Shown here: positions 9,674 to 18,239 of the stretch, one piece after another
Layout of the letters: each line of letters starts with the position of its first letter
Numbering within the stretch: the stretch's first letter is position 1
NCBI GenBank assembly: GCA_963695135.1
Contig: CAVOGA010000003.1
Coordinates: forward strand, 434,001-498,000
From: Marinihelvus sp963695135
Lineage (GTDB): Bacteria; Pseudomonadota; Gammaproteobacteria; Xanthomonadales; SZUA-36
Length of the DNA: 64,000 nucleotides
Direction of reading: 5' to 3'
Notes under the pieces: model-generated
Database searches by the model: none
Told to the model about the DNA's origin: nothing
The model's input: only the letters and a program-made list of their open reading frames with translations
Program-made: the position numbers and the translations under genes

Positions 9674-11149
9674 TCAGCGCTGTCCATGATCAAGCGTCAG
9701 CGGGTGGACATAGTCCGGGTCAAGCCCCGCCTGGCGGACCGCAATGCCGTTCAGACAGGCATTGAGCAGGGCGTTGGCATTGGCCGTGGACACGCGTGAT
9801 GTATCGAGCATCGGGGCCAGATCGGTAATCTCGAAGCCCACGATGGTCTTCTCCGCACACACGAAACGAATCAGCCGGGCCACTTCGGCCAGGCGCACGC
9901 CCTGGCTGACCAGGCGGCCGGCGGCCGGCATCTCCGCCGGATCCAGGACCGACACGTCCACGGAGACGAAGAACTGCTCCGGCCCGCGGACCACCTCTTT
10001 TTGAACGCGCTGCAAAACCTGCTCCAGCCCCCGGGCCTCAATGGCGGCCATGGTGTGGTAACGCACCTGCTGCCCACGAAGCCACTGCAGGGTGGCCAGG
10101 TCCAGGTCGTCACCCCGCAGACCAACCAGCACCGTGCTCTCGCCATTGATCGCGCCATCCTCGAGCAAGGAGAAAACCGCCCGCCGATCCGAAATCTGGT
10201 GATCGTCGTTGCGGACAACATCCGGATGGGCGCTGAAATGCAGGAGTCCGAAGGTACCCGCTCCCGCCACCTGAGCCACGCCGGCAACGCCGGGATACAG
10301 CATGGACGTATCGCCGCCGACGAGCATGGGAATCACGCCGGTTGCGGCGGTTTCCGCCACCATGGCGCTGACCCGTGTCACGGTTCGCTCAGTGCTCAGA
10401 CCGTCCACGGAGAAATCGCCATAGTCCACCACTGACAGCACGTTCATCGGATCAACCAGGGACTGGCCGTCACGTTGGGCGATGGTATTCAGGGACCGCA
10501 TGGCGTTGGGTCCGTTACCGGAATCGCGGCGACCGCTGCTCATATTGCTCGGTACGCCAATGATCGCCACGTCGACATCGCCGGCAACCAGGTCCTCCGG
10601 CCAGATCGCTACTGGCGCGCCGGCAAAAGTCGGTACGCCGGAGGTCGGGTACAGATAACGGCTCACACCAAAGGGGCCCGGCGCACGCTCAAGCTCCCGC
10701 AGCGCTTCGGGCGTCGGCAAGGTGCCGCGGTTGAAGCGGTCGGAGTTCAGATTAAGCGGTATGGCGCCCATGTCCCTCGCCGGGTCGTAGGCCATGGCCT
10801 CGGCGAGGGCCATGAGATCGTCAATCAGCAGTGCCAGCTGCTCCGGGTCCCGGACGCTGATCTCGTGCTGAAGTTGCCATTCCGGCAGGTAGTCCAGGGC
10901 GGCGCCGGAGTTGATGAACGCCTGCTGCCCGGCGGTTAATGCCGCCAGCTTGGTTTCAGGGGATCCGGGATCATCGGCCAGGCTGACCAGGGGCGCCAGG
11001 TACAGTATGGCGGCCAACACCGTGCCGGCACGCGCCGGCGAACGGCCAGGAACACGGGCCGGTGTCAAGGACCGGTACTCACGCGCGCAGCCCGGGCCGC
11101 ACACGGCTTGCTGAAGAATATGATCAATACGGCTCCCTCTGCCCGGCAC
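9674..11149 (-). CDS. Exported arginase-family paralogue with degenerate metal site (probable pseudoenzyme)
   Basis: The protein aligns along its length with the downstream gene product, including the N-terminal extension (IPLNLNSDRFN; PTFAGAPVAIWPEDLVAGDVDVAI). Three of six metal ligands are replaced: the GGDHS His is Thr281, the first Asp of DxHxD is Ser306, and the second Asp of DxD is Ser400. His308, Asp310 and Asp398 remain (numbered from 11149). It is therefore unlikely to hydrolyse guanidines by the usual di-manganese mechanism. The true start may be TTG 11068, which places a clean signal peptide (AGTVLAAILYLAPLVSLA) at the N-terminus; ATG 11149 gives an unusually long n-region. It may be a structural or regulatory partner of the intact enzyme. 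Confidence 0.82.
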   Translation of the reverse strand: MPGRGSRIDHILQQAVCGPGCAREYRSLTPARVPGRSPARAGTVLAAILYLAPLVSLADDPGSPETKLAALTAGQQAFINSGAALDYLPEWQLQHEISVRDPEQLALLIDDLMALAEAMAYDPARDMGAIPLNLNSDRFNRGTLPTPEALRELERAPGPFGVSRYLYPTSGVPTFAGAPVAIWPEDLVAGDVDVAIIGVPSNMSSGRRDSGNGPNAMRSLNTIAQRDGQSLVDPMNVLSVVDYGDFSVDGLSTERTVTRVSAMVAETAATGVIPMLVGGDTSMLYPGVAGVAQVAGAGTFGLLHFSAHPDVVRNDDHQISDRRAVFSLLEDGAINGESTVLVGLRGDDLDLATLQWLRGQQVRYHTMAAIEARGLEQVLQRVQKEVVRGPEQFFVSVDVSVLDPAEMPAAGRLVSQGVRLAEVARLIRFVCAEKTIVGFEITDLAPMLDTSRVSTANANALLNACLNGIAVRQAGLDPDYVHPLTLDHGQR

Positions 11150-11211
11150 CCGGCGAAAGCGGGCTGGCGCTCAGTATAGGGCAATCTGTCAGACCATGAA
11201 GGTTCCGGCAG

Positions 11212-11832
11212 TCAGGCGCCGGATTCGGGGGCAGGACCACAATCCAGCAGCGCCGGATTGCGCATGGACATCGACCCGTTGGCCTGCAGTATCAGTCCGA
11301 GATTGGTCCGCTTCACCCGCTCCGGCACCGTGAACAGCACATGGGCCGTGAACCAGTCCGTCTCACCGAGGTTGGGAGAATGTTCTGCGCTGCTCTGATA
11401 TACCAGCCGCGTACCCAGAATCGCCGGCTCGGCCAGCGCCCAGATCAGCACCTGCAGGCCGCCCACCGGCTCGAACGCATGCGACCAGTCCTCGCTGTCC
11501 AGGGACAGCTTGAGCTCCGCCTTGTACAGCATCTGGTGGCCCGCATAACCTGAGAGGTCGATAAACTGCTCCAGGTTGTACCAGGGCTCGGGGCCGTTGC
11601 GCTCCACCGTCACCGTGCCCTCGTTCACCGACACGATAAAGGAGGGTATGGCGCCATGCTGGGTGCTGTTCCAGTCGATCAGCAAGCGGTCCTCCGAGGA
11701 CTCGAGGGCCGGGTTCTTGAGCAGGTTCACAGTACCTGGGCAGGGTGGACTGTCGTCGACCACCGGCGCAGGCGAATCCGAGCCGCAAGCGACCAGGGCG
11801 AGTGTAGAAAATACCAGGGAGAGGGTGCGCAA
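11212..11832 (-). CDS. Lipoprotein of unknown function
   Basis: I do not recognise this 206-residue protein. It begins with a lipoprotein signal (MRTLSLVFSTLALVAC), with the lipidated cysteine at residue 16 followed by GSDS, so it is membrane-anchored and probably sent to the outer membrane. The mature part starts with a Pro-rich segment and then reads like a beta-sandwich, carbohydrate-binding-like domain (NLLKNPALES...IDWNSTQHG, EDWSHAFEPVGGLQVLIWA). Three further cysteines could form a disulfide. It lies 62 bp upstream of the ureohydrolase pair on the same strand and could be co-transcribed with it, but nothing proves that. Confidence 0.75.
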   Translation of the reverse strand: MRTLSLVFSTLALVACGSDSPAPVVDDSPPCPGTVNLLKNPALESSEDRLLIDWNSTQHGAIPSFIVSVNEGTVTVERNGPEPWYNLEQFIDLSGYAGHQMLYKAELKLSLDSEDWSHAFEPVGGLQVLIWALAEPAILGTRLVYQSSAEHSPNLGETDWFTAHVLFTVPERVKRTNLGLILQANGSMSMRNPALLDCGPAPESGA

Positions 11833-12005
11833 TGAATGTACTCCTTTAGCCGGCCTCTATTTTGCCGTGTCCGGCGCACGTTGCCCAGCAGCAGCGCCAC
11901 CTGGCGCCTGTGATCCGGACCGGTATGCGGCCTTGAAAACCGATGGCTGCGCCCCAAGGTTGTTAAAGTTGAGAAGCTTTTTCCACCAACGCTCTTAAAA
12001 GGAGA

Positions 12006-12494
12006 TTGACCATTACTATTTCCCAAGGCGATTCCATTCATCATCCCCAGCACGGCATCGGCACGGTGCAGTCCATCCGCGAACGGAGCTTTTCGGGGCC
12101 CGATAACAGCAAGTTCGTAAAACTGTTTTTCCCCCGCGACGAGATGGTTCTCATGGTCCGGGAGAACGACATCGAAGAGACTATTCGGAAACCGATCGAA
12201 AAATCGGAAGCCCGCAAAGTGCTGAAACACATCGTTGAATGGAACGAATCGGAAAGTGAGCAATGGAAGGTCCGGGCCAACGCCCAACAGAGTAAGCTCG
12301 ACGAAGGAAACCCCTTTGGCCTGGCCGAGGTATACAAAACCCTCAGCCAGCGCATGGAGGCGGACAAGCTCAGCGCCGCAGACCGTCGCCAGTTGAGTCA
12401 GTCGGAGCAGTGCCTGTCTGAAGAACTTGCTGCAGCGCTGGATCAGCCCCGGGATAAAATCTGCGCAAAAATGGAAAAGGCCGCACGCGGCTAA
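12006..12494 (+). CDS. CarD/CdnL-like RNA-polymerase-interacting regulator
   Basis: The 162-residue protein has an N-terminal CarD/TRCF RNA-polymerase-interaction domain (GDSIHHPQHGIGTVQSIRER, then KLFFPRDEMVLMVREND) and a helical C-terminal DNA-binding-like region. Such proteins bind the polymerase beta subunit and stabilise open complexes, often at rRNA promoters. The start is uncertain. TTG 12006 is only one base after the AAAAGGAGA ribosome site, while ATT 12012, in the same frame, has ideal spacing. The next gene (YaiI) starts 20 bp downstream and is probably co-transcribed. Confidence 0.85.
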   Translation: MTITISQGDSIHHPQHGIGTVQSIRERSFSGPDNSKFVKLFFPRDEMVLMVRENDIEETIRKPIEKSEARKVLKHIVEWNESESEQWKVRANAQQSKLDEGNPFGLAEVYKTLSQRMEADKLSAADRRQLSQSEQCLSEELAAALDQPRDKICAKMEKAARG

Positions 12495-12513
12495 CCCGTC
12501 TGCGGGCACTCCC

Positions 12514-12981
12514 GTGAGCAGACCCACGATCTGGGTGGACGCGGACGCCTGTCCACGAGCCATCAAGGACATTCTTTTTCGCGTTGCCGACCGGGCCGAG
12601 GTGAGCGTCGTGCTGGTTGCCAACCAGCACCTCGCCGTTCCCGGCTCGCGGTTCATCCGCTCGGTGCAGGTGGCCGGCGGTTTTGACGTTGCGGACAATC
12701 ACATCGTTCAGCAATGCACAGCCGGTGACCTGGTCGTCACCGCTGACATCCCCCTCGCGGCCGAGGTCGTGGACAAGGACGCCAGTGCCTTAAATCCCCG
12801 TGGTGAACGCTACAGCCGGGAAAATATCCGGCAACGGCTGAACATGCGCGATTTCATGGACACCATGCGCGCCAGCGGCATTCAGAGCGGCGGCCCGCCG
12901 CCCCTCAGCGCATCGGACCGCCAGGCCTTCGCCAACGAACTGGACCGATGGGTCGCCAGGTTACCGGCACCCAGCAGCTAA
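12514..12981 (+). CDS. yaiI: YaiI/UPF0178 family protein (DUF188)
   Basis: From GTG 12514 the product is 155 residues and begins with the signature of the family (IWVDADACPRAIKDIL). Further conserved blocks follow (GDLVVTADIPLAAEV, NPRGERYSRENIRQRLNMRDFMD). The fold is PIN-like, with acidic residues (DAD, TAD) that could bind metal, so a nuclease role is possible but unproven in the family. An ATG in frame at 12427 lies inside the preceding gene and would add non-conserved residues, so GTG is preferred. Length is normal for the family. Confidence 0.9.
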   Translation: MSRPTIWVDADACPRAIKDILFRVADRAEVSVVLVANQHLAVPGSRFIRSVQVAGGFDVADNHIVQQCTAGDLVVTADIPLAAEVVDKDASALNPRGERYSRENIRQRLNMRDFMDTMRASGIQSGGPPPLSASDRQAFANELDRWVARLPAPSS

Positions 12982-13041
12982 TCCCGTATGGCCTTTATCC
13001 TTCGCCTGGCAACCGGCCGGAAAAACCCCGGGAGCACAGAA

Positions 13042-13872
13042 ATGCATTGGAAAACACGTAAGCGGGGCCTTGCTGCCCGGATTCTTTGGCTGCTGCTGGC
13101 CGTGGCGGTCCTGGGTTCGCCTGCCGGTCTGTTCGCCGACGGGGATGAGGAGGACACCCGCCTGGAGCAATACCACTACCATCCCTCCACGCAGGTCCAG
13201 GAGGAAGTACAAAGCGCCCTGGAAACCGCCCGCATGGGAGGCAAGCTGGTGATCATTGCCCTGGGCGCCGAGTGGTGCCACGACAGCCGCGCGCTGGGCG
13301 AGCGCTTTTCTGAACCTTCCATGCAGCGCATTCTCGATGAGAACTACGAGATTCTTTTTGCCGACGTGGGCTACCTGGAAGACCAGCGCAGCGTCACCCG
13401 GCCGCTGGGCTACCCCATCAACTTCGGCACGCCCACGGTGCTGGTGTTTGACCCGGTATCAGGAACGCTGCTGAACTTTGCCGGGGTCAGCACCTGGCAA
13501 AGCGCCGCCTCGGTGCCCCTGGAAGAGTTCGAGACCTATTTTGCGACCCTGGCGGCGGACTGGCAGCAGGGCGCTATCAGCCCCTGGACACCGTCACCCT
13601 CCGATGAACTCAAGGCATTCACGGACCGGAACGTGGAGCGGCTGATCAAGGCCTATGCGGCGCTGAGCCCCCTGCTGGCAGCCTATGATGCGGACACGCT
13701 TGAATCTGCCGCGGACTTTGAAACACTCTGGGTCGAGGTCCGGCAATTTCGCAACCAGTTGCAGGAAGATCTTACGGCGCTGTGGCTGGCGGAGGCAGAC
13801 GGGGCTGCGCCGGATGACACGGTGAGCTGGCCGGAATACGGCCCGTTCAGTTGGGAACAGGCAACACCCTGA
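13042..13872 (+). CDS. Exported thioredoxin-like protein with a CxxS active site
   Basis: The ATG at 13042 follows GGGAG at good spacing and gives a signal peptide or anchor (about residues 10-32, ARILWLLLAVAVLGSPAGLFA). The next domain is a thioredoxin fold of the DUF255/thioredoxin_7 type: GKLVIIALGAEWCHDSRALGE, then LFADVGYLED and the cis-proline segment GTPTVLVF. The active-site motif is WCHDS, so the second redox Cys is Ser, which suits a monothiol or isomerase/chaperone role rather than a disulfide reductase. A helical C-terminal half of about 130 residues is not recognised. It acts outside the cytoplasm if the signal is real. Confidence 0.78.
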   Translation: MHWKTRKRGLAARILWLLLAVAVLGSPAGLFADGDEEDTRLEQYHYHPSTQVQEEVQSALETARMGGKLVIIALGAEWCHDSRALGERFSEPSMQRILDENYEILFADVGYLEDQRSVTRPLGYPINFGTPTVLVFDPVSGTLLNFAGVSTWQSAASVPLEEFETYFATLAADWQQGAISPWTPSPSDELKAFTDRNVERLIKAYAALSPLLAAYDADTLESAADFETLWVEVRQFRNQLQEDLTALWLAEADGAAPDDTVSWPEYGPFSWEQATP

Positions 13873-13890
13873 GGGGCATTTGAGAACCGC

Positions 13891-14304
13891 TCAGTCCAGC
13901 GGCCTCAGCACCGGATTGCCCCTGTCTGGCGGCGGTGGCTTTGGCGGCCCGGGCAGCGGACGATGGTGCGGCGGCAGATTGGGACGCCACCAGTAACCGG
14001 GATAGAACACGGGCTGCTGGATGATCACCGGCGGGGCCGGGGCGGGCTGCGGCGCGCGCGCCAGCGCCTCGAGGCGTTTCTCGCGGTCTTCCGCACGCTG
14101 CGCCTTCTTGTCCGCAAGCTGTTGCCGGACCGCCTCCGGAGGGCCGCCACTGATGCCCGAGGTCGCCTCTTCCAGATGCACCACGGTGGCGTCCTTGCCG
14201 CAAGGCTCGTCGGAAAACTCCACCCCGTCCGCGGTCTCGCAGCGGTAAATCTGCGCCTGCGCCGCGGTGGCCAGGGCCAGGAGCACTGCCGGGATCCATT
14301 TCAT
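13891..14304 (-). CDS. DUF4124-domain exported protein with Pro-rich tail
   Basis: A 137-residue protein with a clean signal peptide (MKWIPAVLLALATAAQA) followed by the short DUF4124 module (IYRCETADGVEFSDEPCG), whose two cysteines probably pair. A charged helix (QQLADKKAQRAEDREKRLEAL) and a Pro-rich tail (PLPGPPKPPPPDRG) complete it. DUF4124 proteins are common periplasmic proteins of unknown function in gammaproteobacteria. It is convergent with the thioredoxin-like gene (18 bp gap) and divergent from the M2 peptidase. Confidence 0.86.
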   Translation of the reverse strand: MKWIPAVLLALATAAQAQIYRCETADGVEFSDEPCGKDATVVHLEEATSGISGGPPEAVRQQLADKKAQRAEDREKRLEALARAPQPAPAPPVIIQQPVFYPGYWWRPNLPPHHRPLPGPPKPPPPDRGNPVLRPLD

Positions 14305-14498
14305 ATCAATGACCGCATCAGGTGTTACTCAGCCAGTATAGGAAAAAACGCCTGAAGCCAACCTGAACAACCCTCGTCATCGACGCCATTTTGCGTAAAG
14401 GCACGGCCAACCGAACGACAGATTCACATTGTCAGCGGACCTGTTTATTGGCTAAGGTACAGGCCATTTCTGAATTGAGCCCCGACCGAGGAGCCATC

Positions 14499-16329
14499 GT
14501 GAACCAATCCATTCTTGCCGTGCTTTGCCTGTCATCGGGGCTTGCCCTGACCCTGCCCGTCTGCGCGCTGGCGGACAACCAACCCCTCACGGCGGATGAC
14601 GCCGCAGCATTTATTGCGGAAGTGGAACAGTTCTCCCGCGAGTTCGGTGAATATTCAGCGCGCGTCGCCTGGGTGCAGGCCACAAACATCACCTTTGATA
14701 CCAACTGGCTGGCCACGAAAGCGGATACCGAAGGCACCGAGATGGGGGTGAAGTTTGCCAACCGCGCCAAGGATTTCAATGACGTAGACCTGCCCCCGGA
14801 AATGCGCCGCAAAATCGATATGATCAAGCTGGGCGTCAACCTGCCCGCGCCGACCCGGCCCGGCGCAGCCGGCGAACTGGCTGAAATCAGCACGCGCATG
14901 GGCTCGACCTATGCCACCGGCAAGATTGAACTGGATGGGCAAATGGTCGCCCGTAACGACCTGGAAGAAATGATGGGCACGGTCCGTGACCCGGAACTGC
15001 TTGAATACATCTGGACCGCCTGGCGCGAGGTACCGGTGGCGCCGCGCGCGGACGGCGGGAACATGAAAAGCGACTATGCGGCCATGGTTGCCCTGTCGAA
15101 CGAGGGGGCGCAGGAACTGGGTTTCGCCGATGTCGGCGCCATGTGGCGGTCACGTTATGACCTGCCGCCGGCAGAATTTGCGCAGGAGACGGACCGGCTG
15201 TGGAACCAGGTGGCACCGCTCTACAACCAGTTGCAATGCCATGTGCGCGCCGAACTCAACGAAGAGTATGGCGATGAGGTCGTACCCCTGGATCAGCCGA
15301 TCCGCGCGGACCTGCTGGGCAATATGTGGGCGCAGAGCTGGGGCAATATTTATGACCTGGTTGGGCCTGCGGATGCGGATCCGGGCTTTGACCTGACCGA
15401 ACTGCTGGTGGCAAACGATTACACAGCCCGGCAAATCGTCGAAACCGGGGAAGCGTTCTTCTCATCCCTGGGCTTTGCGCCGCTGCCGGAAACGTTCTGG
15501 GAGCGCTCCCAGATCACCAAGCCCCTGGACCGCGAGGTGGTCTGCCATGCCTCGGCCTGGAACCTGGACGGGCAGGACGATATTCGCATCAAGATGTGCA
15601 CCAAGGTCAACGGTGATGATTTCAACACGGTGCACCACGAGCTCGGGCACAACTACTACCAGCGGGCCTACAAGGAACAGTCGCCGATCTTCCAGACGGG
15701 CGCCAACGGCGGCTTTCCACGAGGCCATCGGTGACATGATCGCGCTGTCCATCACGCCGGAATACCTGCAGTCCATCGGCCTGCTGGAGAGCACGCCGGA
15801 CGCCTCGAGTGACATCGGTCTGCTGATGGCACGGGCCCTGGACAAGGTCACCTTCCTGCCCTTCGGCCTGCTCATGGACAAGTGGCGCTGGCAGGTGTTC
15901 TCCGGCGAACTGACGCCGGAAACCTACAACGACGGGTGGTGGGCGCTGCGCACAGCGTACCAGGGCATCCGGCCGCCCAATGAGCGTTCCGACGCCATGT
16001 TCGACCCGGGTTCGAAGTACCACATCCCGGCCAACGTGTCCTACACGCGCTACTTCATCGCGGCCATCCTGCAGTTCCAGTTCCACCAGGCCGCCTGCGA
16101 AATGGCCGGTTGGGAAGGCCCGCTGCACCGCTGCTCTATTTATGGCTCGGAAGAAGTCGGCGAGCGGTTCAACGCCATGCTGGAAATGGGCGCCTCGATG
16201 CCGTGGCCAGACGCGCTGGAAGCCTTCACCGGCAGCCGCGAGATGGACGGCACCGCCATGGTGGAATACTTTGCACCGCTCATGAGCTGGCTCGAAGAGC
16301 AGAACGCCGACCGCGAGTGCGGCTGGTAA
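14499..16329 (+). pseudogene. M2 (angiotensin-converting-enzyme family) dipeptidyl carboxypeptidase, one frameshift
   Basis: GTG 14499, after GAGGAG, starts a signal peptide (SILAVLCLSSGLALTLPVCALA) and a large helical zinc peptidase. The HExxH motif (HHELGHNYY) lies at about 15633-15659, and the third zinc ligand Glu follows in the other frame (FHEAIGD). The frame breaks at about 15718, where TTTCCACG replaces the expected TTTCACG; removing one C joins both halves into a protein of about 610 residues, normal for bacterial ACE homologues. All catalytic elements are otherwise present and the C-terminal half is well preserved to TAA 16329, so a one-base consensus error is likely. It would release C-terminal dipeptides in the periplasm. 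Confidence 0.9.
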
Positions 16330-16347
16330 ACCGGACCGTGCTGACCC

Positions 16348-16875
16348 CTACTCCTTCGGCAGCGGCGGGTCAGCCCACTCCTCGGTGAGTTCCGCCTGCA
16401 CGGGACGCTCGAGGTAGCTCGACAGGGTGACGTAGGTGTGCGTGGAGATCACGCTCTCAAAGGCGTTGATCTGGCGCAGGAGGGATTCCAGCTGCTGCGG
16501 GTTGGCCAGGCGAACCTTCAGAATCATCGAGGTATCGCCGGTTACCGAGTGAAGCTCTTCCAACTCCGGCAACTCGGACAGCGCATCGATCGCTTCGCTG
16601 TGACCCCAGCTGTGCGTGGCCACGTGCACAAATACCAGCAAGGGCTTGCCCACGGCAGGCCCGTCCAGCAACGCTGCAATCCGCTTGATCACCCCGCCGG
16701 CTTTCAGTTTCCTGACGCGCTCGTGTACCGCAGGCGCGGACAGTCCGACCTCCCGTCCCAGGTCGGCGTATCCGCGACTCGCATCGGCGACCAGCGCGCC
16801 TAATATTTTTCGGTCAAGACGGTCCAGTGACAGGCTGACCCCGGCCTTGCGCTGAACCCTGTCTGTTTTTGTCAT
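16348..16875 (-). CDS. Lrp/AsnC family transcriptional regulator
   Basis: From ATG 16875 the 175-residue protein has an N-terminal winged helix-turn-helix (LDRLDRKILGALVADASRGYADLGREVGLSAPAVHERVRKL) and a C-terminal RAM ligand-binding domain (SVTGDTSMILKVRL). An upstream ATG at 16932 is possible but adds non-family residues. It is divergently arranged with the indoleamine dioxygenase gene. Lrp-type regulators (KynR) are known to control kynurenine-pathway genes in other proteobacteria in response to kynurenine, so control of its neighbour is a reasonable inference. The gene ends 18 bp from the M2 peptidase stop. Confidence 0.9.
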   Translation of the reverse strand: MTKTDRVQRKAGVSLSLDRLDRKILGALVADASRGYADLGREVGLSAPAVHERVRKLKAGGVIKRIAALLDGPAVGKPLLVFVHVATHSWGHSEAIDALSELPELEELHSVTGDTSMILKVRLANPQQLESLLRQINAFESVISTHTYVTLSSYLERPVQAELTEEWADPPLPKE

Positions 16876-16983
16876 TGACCCATGGCCCCGCGCCAGTGCT
16901 TCGAATATTCTTCGGTGATTATAGCTTTTCATTGAATTATATACGCCTGGCGCATCAGCCGGGCCAGGCTCGTGAGGCGTCTA
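16876..16983. promoter_or_regulatory. Divergent promoter region between Lrp regulator and IDO genes
   Basis: The 108 bp between the two starts holds an AT-rich core (about 16915-16950, including GAATTATATAC) in an otherwise GC-rich sequence and an 8-bp palindrome GAATATTC at 16903-16910. Both are compatible with overlapping promoters and an Lrp-type operator. No exact consensus promoter can be assigned by eye. Confidence 0.45.
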
Positions 16984-18165
16984 ATGCGACTTTCTGACTA
17001 CGGTATTTCCAGGGAGCGGGGTTTCCTCGCCGATTTCAATCCGGCTCAAGTTCAGCTGCCGCAAGCGCTGCAGCCCGTTCGCGATGCCGCCATGAACCTG
17101 CCCCGGACACTGCCTTCAGGCCGCATCAGGAGCCTGCTGCAGCACCTTCCCGAGCCTGATATGGACGCCTTCTGCCGCAGCGCCGGCGATGCGCAGATGC
17201 GCCTGGCCATGGTGCATTATTCCTTCCTGGTGCAGTCCTGGGTGTGGGGCGAAGTTGATGCACCAGAAGAACTGCCGGCCAACCTGGCCCGCCCGATCTG
17301 GCATCTTGCCCGGGCGCTCGGCCAGCAACCCCTGCTGCCCTACTCGGGCTACGTGCTGGATAACTGGGGCCTGATCGATCCACAGGGGGGCTTCGGGCTG
17401 GACAACGTGTTCATGCTGCAGCAGTTTCTGGGCGGCCAGGACGAGGCCTGGTTCGTGCTGATCCATGTTGCCATCGAGGCGACTGCCGGACAGCTCCTGG
17501 CGGAGTTTCCGGGGCTCATGGCCGCGGCGCAGGAGCGCGACCCGGACCGGCTGCGCGAGGGCCTGCAACGCATGAGCCTGGTCTGGGACGACATCAACGC
17601 CATCTTTGACCGCATGCCGGAGCGCTGTGACCCCTACATTTATTTTCACCGGGTGCGGCCGTGGATTCACGGCTGGAAAGACAATCCGGCCCTGGGGCCG
17701 GGACTGGTTTACGCGGGCGTAGACGAAACCGGCGGCGAGCCACAGAGCTTCCGTGGCCAGACCGGCTCCCAGTCCTCCATCGTGCCGGCCATGGATGCCC
17801 TGCTGGGACTCGGTCACGCGGATGATCCGCTGCGCCGTTACCTGGACGAGCTGCACATCTACCGCCCGCCCCAGCACCGGCAATTTATCGATGATGTGCG
17901 CGCCGCCTCGAGCGTGCGCGACGCGGTAAGCGGCCTGCAGCAGGCATCCCTGACCCTGCTGTACAACGACTGCATCACCGCCCTGGCGCGTTTTCGCACG
18001 CGCCACCTGGAATACGCGGCGACCTATATCAACCGCCAGTCACGGGACAGCGACGGCAACGCGGTGGACATCGGTACCGGCGGCACGCCGTTCATGAAAT
18101 ACCTGAAGAAGCACCGCAACGAAACCGAGCAGCAACTGCTGCGGGATAAGCTTGCGACAGGCTGA
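16984..18165 (+). CDS. Indoleamine 2,3-dioxygenase family haem protein
   Basis: The 393-residue product carries IDO-family landmarks: NVFMLQQFLGG and a large haem-pocket block in the first half, FRGQTGSQSSIVP, the proximal-His segment (FRTRHLEYAATYI) and the C-terminal GTGGTPFMKYL loop. IDO opens the indole ring of tryptophan or related indoles to N-formylkynurenine using O2. No other kynurenine-pathway gene lies in the window. Start 16984 is chosen because the conserved LSDYGISRERGFL follows at once; ATG 16972 is an alternative. An Lrp-type regulator is divergent. Bacterial IDO-like proteins differ in substrate, so tryptophan is likely but not proven. Confidence 0.9.
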   Translation: MRLSDYGISRERGFLADFNPAQVQLPQALQPVRDAAMNLPRTLPSGRIRSLLQHLPEPDMDAFCRSAGDAQMRLAMVHYSFLVQSWVWGEVDAPEELPANLARPIWHLARALGQQPLLPYSGYVLDNWGLIDPQGGFGLDNVFMLQQFLGGQDEAWFVLIHVAIEATAGQLLAEFPGLMAAAQERDPDRLREGLQRMSLVWDDINAIFDRMPERCDPYIYFHRVRPWIHGWKDNPALGPGLVYAGVDETGGEPQSFRGQTGSQSSIVPAMDALLGLGHADDPLRRYLDELHIYRPPQHRQFIDDVRAASSVRDAVSGLQQASLTLLYNDCITALARFRTRHLEYAATYINRQSRDSDGNAVDIGTGGTPFMKYLKKHRNETEQQLLRDKLATG

Positions 18166-18178
18166 AGAAACCTGCTGA

Positions 18179-18238
18179 AGAACCGTTCCAGCCGGCGCCG
18201 TTTGCGCGGGCCGGACCGGTTCTCTTTGCGGCTTTTTG
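18179..18238 (+). terminator. Probable terminator downstream of IDO
   Basis: An imperfect long hairpin is formed by AGAACCG..CCGGCGC and GCGCGGGCCGG.CCGGTTCT (about 18179-18222), followed by a T-rich stretch ending GGCTTTTTGC. It sits 14 bp after the IDO stop and just before the stop of the opposing gene. The stem has mismatches, so confidence is moderate. Confidence 0.45.
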
Positions 18239-18239
18239 C

